NCBI GenBank assembly: GCA_021464525.1
Contig: JADRCO010000419.1
Location: 1-34,118 of the forward strand
From: Rhizophagus sp. LPA8_4_AMF
Lineage: Eukaryota > Glomeromycota > Glomeromycetes > Glomerales > Glomeraceae
Length of the DNA stretch: 34,118 bases
Direction: 5' to 3'
Position 1 is the first letter of the stretch. Each line of letters begins with the position of its first letter. Under the pieces are notes generated by a model that had not been told where the DNA came from, did not search any database, and was given only the letters and a program-made list of their open reading frames with translations. Shown here piece after piece: positions 11,125-22,666 of the stretch. The translations under genes and the position numbers were made by a program.

Positions 11125-12727
11125 TTAATCTCCAAATTGCTTTGATAACTCCATTATATCTATATAAAAAAAAAAAGATATATTAAACATCCACAAATAT
11201 GTATAATTAAAAAAAATCATACCTTCAGATTTATCCAACCATCTTTGCCGCTTACTAAGAGGTAATTTTCCATATAGAATACTCATCTCAACTTTTTCAA
11301 CATCTTTTATATTACAAAGTCGTTCAGGCTGTCTACGTTTCTTTTCAATAAAATGTTTAAAATAATGATCATTTTCCATTACAACATTACCATCTTTAAT
11401 TATTAATGAATTCATTAATTCACCACATTCGCCGCATAATACACTATGACTTTGCGCGTGAGTTTGCTCAGCACTACCCGAAGAAGCTGTTGTTCTCGCC
11501 GAACTGGCCTTCTCTCCGCATTGCGAACATGTTTTTACACGTGAAGTTGTAGTGACTCGTTCAGTTACCATTGCAGAATTTGATGCGCCTAGTGATGTTG
11601 ATACATTTGCAGATGGGTTAAAATTTATGGATTTTGCTTGTTGCATAGAAGATGAATAGTTAATTATAGATTGATTAGTTGAAGAAAGTTTTGTGATTGA
11701 TGAATTTGTAGAAAGTTGCCGTATATATCCTGATGGTTTACTTTGTTTTGTTTTCGTGGCTCGGGATATTGAGCTTCCTGTTAATGGACCAGAATTCTAA
11801 AAATATACCAAGATCTTAAAATAATGCCCACTAGTATAATGACCTTAAATTTCTTTTACTCACCTTTCTAGATGGACCACTAATGCTATTCTTTCGCTGA
11901 GTAGTTCCCCCATTATCTTTTTTAATATTAGCTTGTCCATCTTTCTTATTGAAACTTACATTATCTATTGCTATATCCAATAATAAATATTAAATGCTGA
12001 TAGGTATTAATTAATTCATTCATAAAACAGAACATCATTATAAATTATCTTTCTAACTACCAGTTAATATTATCCAATATATATTAAGCTATATAACGCA
12101 CCATTATTAGTACTATCCTTTCTTGAATGTCTTTTCGTATTCCCAGAAGACTTCGATTCTTGTACCATTTGATCATCTTCACCATTTACGTATTCAGTTC
12201 CAAATTGATGGTTCATATTAAAACCACTATTACCAGAAAAACCAACACCCATTGATATGTTATCATCTTCTTTATGAAGCCATTTGAAAGATTGAGGTAT
12301 AACACCTTTTTCATAATAAAGCGTAGCCAACGTTACAGCTTTATCTTTTTGAAATGTTGATGCATTTGGGCCTTCCATATATGTAGTGTATGGTGGACCT
12401 TTTGGATCAAAAGGAAGTTGATCTTTTTCTGATACAATTGAAAAAGAACCATCTTCAAAATAACATACTACGTTTTCTCCTCCAGCTGGATATTGTACAT
12501 CATAATCCATCCTTTGTTTAAATATTTCGATTTCCTTTAACGGAACCACCTAATAATAATATAAGTTAAAAAAAGTTTATAATAAGAAAATAAAGACCTG
12601 TCATAAAAAAAATTACCAAGGCAGGCCACCAATGTGGTGCATCGGGATCATCAGGATCTACGAACACCACTTTTCTTCGTAAATGTTTTGGTTCGTTGGC
12701 TCGTTTATTGTTAGATCTACCTTCCAT
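11125..12727 (-). CDS. RBB1NT/PWWP-like chromatin protein (ARID4-like domain)
   Basis: Five exons, read from high to low coordinate: 12727-12617, 12549-12102, 11970-11864, 11796-11223, 11159-11125; 424 aa. Residues about 16-140 resemble the RBB1NT/PWWP-like region of ARID4A/B. They have the HLRRKVVFVDPDDPDAPHWW core, then ALVV, a chromo-barrel-like VVCYFEDGSFSIV strand pair, and a terminal helix followed by VIPQSFKWL. The middle is Ser/Thr/Asn/Lys-rich and disordered. Residues 312-346 hold two Cys pairs (C312, C315, C343, C346; CSQC and CGEC) spaced 27 apart, longer than a GATA finger. A basic helical segment (KKRRQPERL..) follows. A role in chromatin or histone reading is inferred from the domain. 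No ARID is present, and I do not recognise a named fungal orthologue. The start is supported by the ATG just before the conserved domain. Confidence 0.75.
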
Positions 12728-12889
12728 AATAAATAAACTTTTTGGAACTTAAAATTGAGTAATGACTCTTTAATTATGTCATTATAAAAATATGTCGTGT
12801 AACGAAAATCTTGCATTAATTTTTTTATATATCCGATATATATTTTTTTTTGTTCAAACTTTATATAAGTATATAAAATAACAGTCCTA
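12728..12889. promoter_or_regulatory. Short divergent promoter
   Basis: Only 162 bp separate the start codons of the minus-strand RBB1NT-type gene and the plus-strand NDUFB10-like gene, so the two must share or overlap promoters. The segment is AT-rich with a TATATATCCGATATATATT palindrome-like stretch near 12824-12846 and a T-run next to it. No specific factor site is claimed. Confidence 0.6.
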
Positions 12890-13261
12890 ATGGCAAGTTG
12901 GGAGTATCCCGTTCATAAAACTTTTCCTATTGTTCCTCCACTTAATGAAGTTGAATCAAGTGATCGGCCAGGTAGAAATAGATTCATTATTAAAATTAAA
13001 ATCCTTTTTGTTCAACCATATTAGAAATAAATTTTAAATTCTTTTCATAAAATAGGTATTCTTGACGCGAGAGAACAAAAAATTCGAGAAGATTGGATTA
13101 AAGTAATGGAACTTCGATTAATTCGTAATCAATTAAAAAGATGTTACAAAACTGAAAATGTTAATCATTATCAAAATTGTAAAGAATTAGCCGAGAAATA
13201 TTTAAGTTTATTAAAAGAAAGTAAAGTTAAAGGATGGAAAACATTTAGTGATTCTAAATAA
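12890..13261 (+). CDS. NDUFB10: NADH:ubiquinone oxidoreductase 12 kDa/PDSW subunit (NDUFB10 family)
   Basis: Two exons, 12890-12971 and 13056-13261; 95 aa. It is an accessory subunit of the mitochondrial complex I membrane arm. The segment REDWIKVMELRLIRNQLKRC followed by YKTENVNHYQNCKEL and KYLSLLKESKVKGW matches the fungal 12 kDa subunit. The two cysteines are spaced C-x11-C, the pattern of twin-Cys proteins imported to the intermembrane space and oxidised by Mia40. No cleavable presequence is evident, as is usual for the family. The length is typical of fungi and shorter than mammalian NDUFB10. It is divergently transcribed from the neighbouring chromatin-type gene. Confidence 0.9.
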
Positions 13262-14354
13262 AAAATGAAAGGATTTTTTATATACTAAATTTATTGAGTA
13301 TATTTGGTAAATATATATATATATATATATTTATTTATTTATTTTTCTTTTTTTTTTTTATAGAGAAAATGATTTATTTATTATTAATTACTTACATGGT
13401 TTTTAAAATTTTTACGAGAATATAGTTAATGAAGTAATAATAATTTTTTTTTGCTTTTGGAAAGATTGTTCTGATATTAAATTGAAATAAGGTATTCAAT
13501 TATAGGGATGATTTATGAAAATGGTAAATTTAGTTTGTAACCAAGATAATATATTTTCATTTTAATTTATTCTAAAGATATCGAATTTTTTTCAGGAAAA
13601 AAAAAAACGAAGTATTGAAAGATCTTGCAGGTGTTTTTTTTTATTCATAAAAAAAAAAATTAAAAATAAAATAATAATTATTTATAAAATTCATTATCTT
13701 CTTTTAAAATTCAAAGAGATAGAAAAAATCATATTCAATTCTTACCATTAGTTATAGAAATTATAGAAATTTATAATAAAATTTTTCTTACGGATCATGG
13801 TAAGAATTGGGATAATTTTATAACAAAAAAATTTCCTTTATATTATTAATACTTGATAAATTTAAATTATTTATAATTTTCTATTTATATTATACAAACA
13901 AAAGAACTTTAATAATATCAAAGAATATATTATACACAAGAAAATACAAAAAAAAAAGGCAAATACTAAGTTAATATATAAAGGTGATTTTTTAAATAAG
14001 AATATATTTTTTTTTTTAATTAAAACGGTAATATTTTTTAAAAAGGCTATATCATACTCAAATTTTTCTTTTTTTTAAAAAAAAACACAATTTTCTATAC
14101 AAAGAAAATACAAAAAATGCTAATATAACAAACTAAAATAATACAAAAATTTCTACAAAAATAAATAAATAAATAAAATAAATAAACATGAATAATATAA
14201 TAATGTATAATAAAATGCTAATATATATATAAATGCCAATAAAAAAAATAAAATAACAATATTTGATAATATTGATATCTATTGATATCATCCCAACCCA
14301 ATAAATAGAAATACAAATAAATTAAAATAAAATAAACTAAAAAATTTTTTTTTG
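13262..14354. other. Convergent AT-rich intergenic region
   Basis: The NDUFB10-like gene (+) and the PH-domain gene (-) converge here. The sequence is extremely AT-rich with a TA microsatellite near 13311-13330, TTTA repeats beside it, AAAT-type repeats at about 14160-14185, and many poly(A/T) tracts. No coding frame or RNA gene is supported. Confidence 0.6.
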
Positions 14355-17300
14355 TCATATAGACATATTTGAAGATGGAATGTTATTAATGTTATTTTTA
14401 CTAATAACACTATTGTTAACATGTCCATTAATATCATTAATTGTGACATTCTTCTCTGAATTTTCTTTTACTGATTTATCCTCTAATTTTTCCACTGTTT
14501 CTTTCTCTTTTTCCTTTAAATTCTCCTTTTCATTTCCTTCTCCTTCTAATATTGGAATATTTTTTTTATTCGTATTTTTCTCTTCCTTATCATTCCTTAT
14601 TAACTCACTAAGAATATTATTATGAGAAGATTTTGATCTAATAACATGAGGATGGTCTTCACTAACATCCTGAAGATCCAATACTAATTCCCCATCACCA
14701 AGAGTTTCTTCAACCATAACAAAAGTTAATCCAGAAGCGGATAATTGTTGTGAAGTATCAGAATTTGGTAAATTACTTGCATTTTTTACTTTTTGTGAAC
14801 GAATTCTTGAAGCAGCTAATTCATCAGCATAATCAGGATCTAAATCATCATCATCAGGAAATTCAATTGGTGGTGGTATTGTTGACTCATTATTATTTTT
14901 AGTAACTGAAGGTGATTGAGTAGGCACAGGAGGTAATGGTATATTAGGAGGACGAGTTGGAGGAGGTAAAGGAGCAATATAAGGTAAATTAATTGACATT
15001 GTTTGAAATCTTGATGAATTAGAAGAATATACTGAAAGTGGAGGAGATTTTGATCTAACAGATAATCTTGTATTAGAAGATGGATGTGAGGGCAAATTAA
15101 TAGGCAATGTCATAGTCCTTTCATAAAGTGAAGATCTTTCTCGTGGTGGTGAAGTTGCCTGTTTCATATTCTGTATAGGTACTGGCAAATTTGTTGTAGA
15201 AGATTTTGTTCCTATTCCTCCCATTCGTCCATCTGCACTTGGTCTTCTTGGTGGCGGTATTGGGGGAGGCGGATGTAATGATATTGGAGGATGATTACGT
15301 GAAGCAACTCGGGATGCAGAAGTTAATGTATTTGCTGGACGAGGAGGAGGTTGAGGTAAAGGAATATTTGGAGGAGGATTACGAGTTAAATAAAGATCAG
15401 GATTAATTAAAGGAACTTTGACATTGTTCCTTGCAGGAGGTTTTGGACCTTCTGGAGGTTTAGGTGGATTTTGTAAACGAGCATAAAAGTCGGATGATTT
15501 ATAAGGCAATTGCTGAACATTACGTAAAGGAAGATGTGATAAGGAACGTGGTGGAGGAGATAAGAAATGATTAGAATTATCAGATACAGAAGTAGGGGAA
15601 GTAGTCATTAAACCCCAAGATGGCATCATAATCGGTATACTTTCTCGATGACTACTTGTAGTAGAACTACGGGCAGATTTTTTAGGAGAATTATTAACTG
15701 AAGGGGACGAAAGAGGTGATTGACGAGGTGATGATTGTTTTTTTATTGAAGTTAAAGAAGTAGTATTAATTGATAATACACTATTAGCAGAATTTGATCT
15801 TTGTTTGTTTCTTAAAGGTGGGGGGGTTACACTAGCAGTTGAATATGTACTAGATATTGAACTATTATGTTGATGTGTTAAATTACCAAGTCTTGCTCTT
15901 GGAGGGGATAATGTTTCAACTGGAGAAGAGGAACGTGGAATTTCAAGATCATCATTATTATTAATTGAACATAATTCTTCAACATCAGAAGGAATATGAT
16001 TAAGAGGAGATATTTGACGTGGAGGTGGAGATAATGAAGTAATTGGTGAAGGAGGACAAGAAGGAGAAGAAGGGGCAGATCTTGGACGAGGAGGAGGTGG
16101 TAAAGAAGTCATCATAAAAGGACGTGGAGGAGGAGGTAAAGAATAATCATCAATTGAAGATGAAGATTTAATTAACGAAGATTCAGGAGAGTTAGTCAAT
16201 TTGCTTGGAGAAGAAAAAGTTCTTTGATGAATCTTATCATTACTTAATAAATCGACATCATAATTATAATCATCATCATCATCATCATCAATATCATATA
16301 ATAATTTATCAGCTGATTTAGGAGTTTCAGGTGCATGATTACATTTTACTACAGTAGATTTTAACTCGGTTAACCAAAATTTCATATCTTCAACGTTATC
16401 AGCTTGTATATACCAAGATTTTTGATTCGAATGATTTGATTTACCAACTTGTAATACCCAACTTTTGCCATTAAAAGAATCACTAACACAGACCACACTT
16501 TCAGAGGTTAATTCAAATAGTTCTAATAATGGAGAATTATTATCAGAAGATTTAAAACAATACAAAGTATTTTTTGCCAATATAAAATATCTCCTCTTCC
16601 ATGATTTCCATGATTTAAAATGTGTATTCGTATGTTTTGCTAAAAATCCTTTACATATTACATTCTTCCTTATACTTGCCACCGTTATTTGACTTTCTAT
16701 ACTTCCTCTATCAATATACATTGAAGGAGATCTTCTATTTAATTCATTATCATCTAAACCTAACACTTTACTCGCTTTACTTTGTTTATTTAATAATGGT
16801 TTGTTATCATTAATTCCAAGTAACTTGTTGGCTTTATTTAAATGATTTTTATTAAAAGATTTTGTTGAAGAAAAAATTTTTTCATCCGAAGAAGAAGTTG
16901 TTTTAACATCACGTGATTTTTTTGTTACTTTATTGTCCAACAAAATTTTTTCTTCAGAAATTGTTAAACCCAAAATTTTACCAGCTTTAGATAAGTTTTC
17001 AGAATTATCAGGAGATCCAGGTCTAGAAGTTAATAAACCAGAAGTCAACATTTTATTATTATTACTACTATCAGATAAAGCAAGAGATAATATCGGTTTA
17101 GAACGACGTCGCCTTATTGATAAGGAAGAAAAACCAGAACGACCTAATATACGATCAGATTTTGAAGGAGAACTTGGAGTGGCAGCTCTTTGATGATGAT
17201 GATTAGGAAAAGAATCCTCAGGATCTGATAGAGAACCTCTTTGAAGAGAAGAACTTGAAGAACGTAAAGAACTTGAAGATAATACACTAAATATTGAACG

Positions 17301-18169
17301 ACCAGAATTTTTTCTTTTGTATGAACTTTTCTTTTTATCTAAATCAACTCTTGTAGAATTATTAATTTGTAAAGGTAAATTATTATTCAATAAAGCAGGA
17401 GAATCCGGATCACCACCTGATGTTGAAGATTCAGTATCATTAAATGTACTTGATTCAGTTACTTCAGAATTTGAATCAGAAACAGTTAATCTATTTTGAT
17501 GATATTTCTTAAAAAGAGAATTATTATTATTATTATAATTATCTTGATAATGATTCAAATGAGAAATATTATTATTATTATTTAAATTATTATTATATAA
17601 TTCTTCCTCTTCAGTTATTATACCAAGAAGATTTTTATTATCATTTGGAGATATTGTTAACGTATCATCTAAATCATCCAATGATTGACTTAATACGGGG
17701 GATAATTTTGGATTTTCAGTGGAAACGGAAGTGTTTATAGTAGATTGAGAAGAAGAAGAAGTGAATTGTTCATTATAAATATGATCCATATCATCATCTC
17801 TCTCGTCGAATGAACTACTAACACTTGAACCTATTCCAGATTCTTTTGATAATCTATCTGCTAAATCAAGAAAAGAAAAACTACAAAATTAGTAAGAAAA
17901 CAAGAGTAACCATTTAAATGTCAAGCGAATGTAAACATACCATTATTTCTGGATACATTGGTTACATTATTATTATTAGAAGTGATTATCGTTTTCTTAT
18001 TTCTAGCTAATATTTTGTCAGTTGTGACACCTTCAAGTTTAGCAGCAGCTTTAACCCTTTCTTCTAATATAGTAGAAGTTAATTTTTCAGAAGTATCTGG
18101 TGACTTATTACTTGCATCGATAATAATGATTTCATCCTTTTCTATATTCGTTTTCGTGTGTGTAAGCAT
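14355..18169 (-). CDS. Proline-rich PH-domain protein
   Basis: Two exons, 18169-17941 and 17860-14355 (donor AATAATG|GTATGT); 1244 aa. Residues about 475-582 are a pleckstrin homology domain: GFLAKHTN, then WKSWKRRYFILAKNTLYCFK, SWVLQV, WYIQADNVEDMKFWLTEL with the invariant C-terminal Trp. Such domains bind phosphoinositides or proteins at membranes. Everything else looks disordered. The N-terminal part is rich in Asn and Ser and has four or five copies of a short motif of type A-x-K-(I/L/V)-LG-(L/I). The C-terminal half has many SH3-ligand-like motifs (PPPPRPF, PPPIPPPRRPS, PPPTRPPNIPLPPVP). An acidic Asp run lies just after the PH domain, and a Glu/Lys/Asn-rich tail ends it. I see no SAM, SH3 or GAP domain, so it is not plainly Boi1/2. 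A scaffold at polarity sites is inference. Confidence 0.8.
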
Positions 18170-21100
18170 TCTGTTTGGATAAAAAAATTTACTAGAGTGC
18201 CATAAAAATACACCCTATAAATGTGAAATAAAAGAGAGGATATATGTGAAAATAATGAATAGAAAGTTTAGTAAAAAAAAAGGTAAAGAGAAGGTAAAAG
18301 GAGGAAATGGTCAAAATATATTATATAAGTTGAGATTGAAAAAAAAAATTTTTTTTTTTTTTTTTTTTTTTACTCAAGTATAATGAGTATTAAAAAAAAC
18401 AGTTAAAGTAACGCATATTGAATATATGCCAAATCAACATAACTGCGGTCTGTGCGTCTCTTTAATAAATTGGAAAAAGCATGGTTGGATTTCTTTAGGT
18501 CAATCTTCACACGTAAAACTTTATGATACAAGCATGAAATAAAGTTCAAGATCGAACTAATCAGGTAATCGGTTTGAAATGCCGGAGGTTATTATTACAA
18601 ATCATGTATATAATAATTAAAATAATTTTGTGATACATTATATGTATATGTAAATCATTACCAACTGAGGTAGTTACACGGTCTATATCAAAATTCGAAT
18701 TCGTGTTTTTTTTTGTCCAGAATTTCAGAAGTCGGGTTGAAATAGAAATATCGATACCCGATAAATAAAATAAATCATTTATTTAAAAACTATTAATAAT
18801 ACTTTTTAAAGGATTTCCTATCATAAAAAAAAAGAAGAAAAAAAAAAATAATAATAATAAAAATAAAGAAATTCAAAAAGTTCATCTACCATTCATTATT
18901 CATTCAAATAGCCAATTGTCACCTGATGATCTTGGATGATTGACACTATTCTATATCTGATATATTATATATTAGTTATATTAAAATAGATAAAATAAAT
19001 AACAAACAAAAGATTGGTAATAATAATAAAAAAAAAATACGGATATTTTAAATAAATATATGTGCATATGTTAATGTATGTATAAGTAATAAATTCGCGC
19101 GTTTCTCTTCATTTTTCTTTGAATATAGTCAATTAAGTATTGTTTGTATCCGAAGTTAATAAATTAATTTATAAATTTACAAAGTTTTTAGCTAAATATG
19201 GAATTCAAGGATTTGATCCTTTTACTTGAATCAGTTTAATTAAAAAGTTTAAATTTAACTTTTATTGGAATTTAATTCTAATTAAATAAAACCTTATTTT
19301 TATATATATATTTTTAATTGTTGATTGATAAATATTTTATAAATTTATACTTTTTTAATATCATTGTTACTCTATTAATATTTATTATTAAGTTTATAAG
19401 TATTATCTAAAACGAATCAGTTAACATGCATATGCAATTTTGGAATCAACTTAAAATTAAGAATTTTTGATTATGATAAACCTTCTTTTGAAACTGATCT
19501 TCGGTATTGTTTACGGGGAACAACCGAGAACGCAGGTCCTTTCCGAGTTTATGTTACTCATTACACAATATTATAAGGGGAAATTTTGATTCTTTTTCGC
19601 GTTTTCGGTTGTAATTAAATATTTAATTTGTTTTATTTACTTTTTTGATTTATGCATAGAAATTTCATCAGATTTTATCTCTCATATTAAAAACATCTTA
19701 ATTTAGACCCTAGTAAAATTAGAGATCATATTTCTTTACTTTAAAGTCATATTGTATGTTTGTTATTCTGTAAATACTATCTATCAAATTTGATTCTTGT
19801 CATTATTATTCAATTGAAGCAATATTAACATTATTGTTTTGATGTGAAATTTATTCAAGTTTTATCCGCTTTGTGTCCATGTTTCGAATTTTTATTAAAA
19901 CAAAATTATTATTGTGGAATTTACAACTATTGGATGCCATTGATTTTAAATACAATAATGAAACACAATTTAATTTTCAATGCATACGATCATTATAATA
20001 TTTCGGAATAGTCTTTCAGTTTAATCAATCTTAACACTGTAAATAAAAGTTACTATGATTTAATCATTTACGTCAATTATAAATAATCCTATAGGATATT
20101 ATAATTTTTAATTCTAAGATATTTATATACAAATATTTAATACTATTCAGTGTTGTAATATAGTTTGTGTTTATAACAATTATTTAATGGATTTGTAAAG
20201 ATTCGACTATTGGCTTAATAATTTTATAAATTCAATAAAATTTGATTCTATTGGGCTTAATAATTTTTATAAATTCAATAAAATTCGATTCTATTGGGCT
20301 TAATAATTTTGTAATTTCAATAAAATTTAACTCTATTGGACTTAATAATTTTATAAATTCAATAAAATTCAACAACTCTATTGGACTTAATAATTTTATA
20401 AATTCAATAAAATTCGATTCTATTGGACTTAATGATAATTTTATAAATTCAATAAAATTCAACAACTCTATTGGACTTAATAATTTTATAAATTCAATAA
20501 AATTCGATTCTATTGGACTTAATGATAATTTTATAAATTCAATAAAATTCAACTCTATTAGACTTAGCAATTTTATAAATTCAATAAAATTCAACTCTAT
20601 TGGACTTAATAATTTTATAAATTCAACAAAATTCAACAACCTATTGGACTTAATAATTTTCAATAAAATTCAACAACCTATTGGACTTAACAATTTTTAT
20701 AAATTCAATAATTTTATTGGATTTATAAATAAAACCAATCATGATTTATGATATTAAATTTTTTGTATTAAAGAAAAAAAAATTTAATTATAATCTTAAA
20801 ATTCAAATAAAGATAAAGGAAAATGTATATCTCACCCCTCTATAATTTCACATTTAATAACAAAAAAAGAAATCCTTAATATATAAATTTTTTTAAAAAA
20901 TATTCATTATGTGTATTTTTGCCTCTCTGCAAATTTACTTAAAGCATTAAAGATGGTTTTGAATGTCATTTTTGACTTATTTGACAAAACTTTTTTTTCA
21001 GTATTTTTTTCATTAAATCACAGATTTAATTCTGATCAGAATTAAATGATCAGTATACAAAATATCCTTTTTTGAATAAAAATGAGATTTAAACATTACA

Positions 21101-22666
21101 CATAGTGGTGAGATCTAAATTTACCCTAAAAATAATATATTAATAATATATTAAAATATTAAATAAAATCATAATATATGTATATACATATAAATTTTAT
21201 ATATAAACTTCTAATTTAAATGAAAAAAATTTAAATTATTTAAATAAACAATTATATAAATATTAAAATCATACAATTTAAATATATAAACAATTTAATT
21301 TCAAAATAGCTGTGTTTTTAAAATCTATTAAAATTATATACCATTTCTTACTTATACTAAAGTTGCTATTGGCTATTGTACTTGCTAAGGAAGTTTTGAT
21401 TTTGTTGTTGAAAAGCTTTGAAAGCTTTCTATCTAAATTTTTTCTCTATTCTATTAACTACTATAAAAACTTTTAGTTTTTATTAATAAATATAATTTTT
21501 AATATATTGCAATAATTAGTAATAATAAATTAAATGATTTTTTACATAGTATTTAAAAATGACTATTAAACTATAAATTATATATGTTTGAGATGGTAAG
21601 AGCATATAGCTTTTAGTACTAAGTAGTAAGCAATATATGTAGACAAATGTTCTACTAACAAATCATATTTAATTAGTTGATTACCAATAGGATAGGTGGC
21701 TGGTATTATATATAGATATTTTTTGTATTTTATATAATAATAGATTATCTATTTATCACACTAGATGATTTGTAGAAAAAAAAAAGTAAATTATATTTAA
21801 ATTATTAAGTCTAATAAAACTAAAAATTAAATATTACTATTTTAATAAATAAAAAGAAATATAATGAAAATATATTAACAGTATACTTACATATTTAAGT
21901 AATAGTATTACAAATGTATTGCAAAAATTTTATTTTAATTATTCTAATAATATTTGCATTAAATTTGTATATAATTGTATCAATAAAATAATTTTTTTTT
22001 TGAAATTTTATAATTGATTTTATTATAAAAATATTATATTCTACTGTTTTAATTATTTTAAATCTGTTTACTTTTTTTTTAATTATTATTTTCTTTAACT
22101 TATTATAATTATATTAGCCTAATTATTTCTTTATATTTTGCATTTTATTATTATTTTTAAATATAAAAAAGTAAAAATCTGGTTAATTTAATATTTCTAA
22201 TTAAATAAATTTAACTAATATAATATTTTATTATATTAATATATTTTTAAAAATTAGATTTCTAAAGAAATCATAAATATTAAAGGTGAGATTTTTATCT
22301 ATAAAATAGGAATTGAATTTCATAGTCATATTTTTACATCTCAGCCTTAGTTATTTAGTTTATGAATGACAAAAAAAAATGAATTGAATAAATAGAATAT
22401 ATAGATAAAGAAAATTTGTAGTTAAAATGCGTTTATTTGATGTTTTTGCATTGTTTTTTTTTAAAAAAAGAAATGAAATCCCTTTTAAATTTCGTTGAGA
22501 AATTCTAAAAACCTTTTTATAAGAAAATAATAAAGTATACAACTGTATTATTAATACTTTAAAATTGGCCATTCATAAACAATAATTGTATTTTATCTTT
22601 AAAATCTTGCTGATTTTAAATTTTGTATATCTATATCTATAAATGTAATACTAGCAAATTACTTAA
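18170..22666. other. Gene desert of about 4.5 kb
   Basis: Upstream of the PH-domain gene and downstream of the QTRT2 gene. The first few hundred bases, including the T-run around 18351-18371, are the likely PH-gene promoter. A minisatellite lies at 20211-20734. From 20750 to 22660 the sequence is almost pure A/T with short frames only. I looked for tRNA, rRNA and transposase-like coding and saw none. Old, unrecognisable transposon sequence is possible. Confidence 0.6.
20211..20734. repeat. Minisatellite, about 12 units, basic period 42 bp
   Basis: The unit begins TTAATAATTTTATAAATTCA and ends GATTCTATTGGAC. Most units are 42 bp, with 45- and 48-bp variants made by adding AAC or GAT. A higher-order 90-bp pair is perfectly duplicated in tandem: 20371-20460 equals 20461-20550. 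Because most unit lengths are multiples of three, both strands show long open frames (142 and 169 codons) of repeating peptide; these are by-products of the period. Units at the right end are shorter and more divergent. Confidence 0.9.

Noticed and set aside
14380-18182. Several plus-strand open frames opposite the PH-domain gene
   Set aside because: They are antisense shadows of a long low-complexity coding exon; their Leu/Phe/Ser-rich content is what the complement of Asn/Ser/Glu-rich codons gives.
20232-20751. Long open frames on both strands across the minisatellite
   Set aside because: They encode the same repeated peptide only because the repeat period is mostly a multiple of three; there is no start context, domain or codon signal of a gene.
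22360-22572. 70-codon minus-strand frame downstream of QTRT2
   Set aside because: Its Phe/Leu/Ile/Lys-rich content fits AT-rich noise, and it lies beyond the QTRT2 stop codon without a feature of its own.
18170-22666. LTR element or other transposon remains in the gene desert
   Set aside because: I found no paired long terminal repeats, no polymerase-like coding and no long inverted ends by eye. A library-based repeat search would be needed to settle it.
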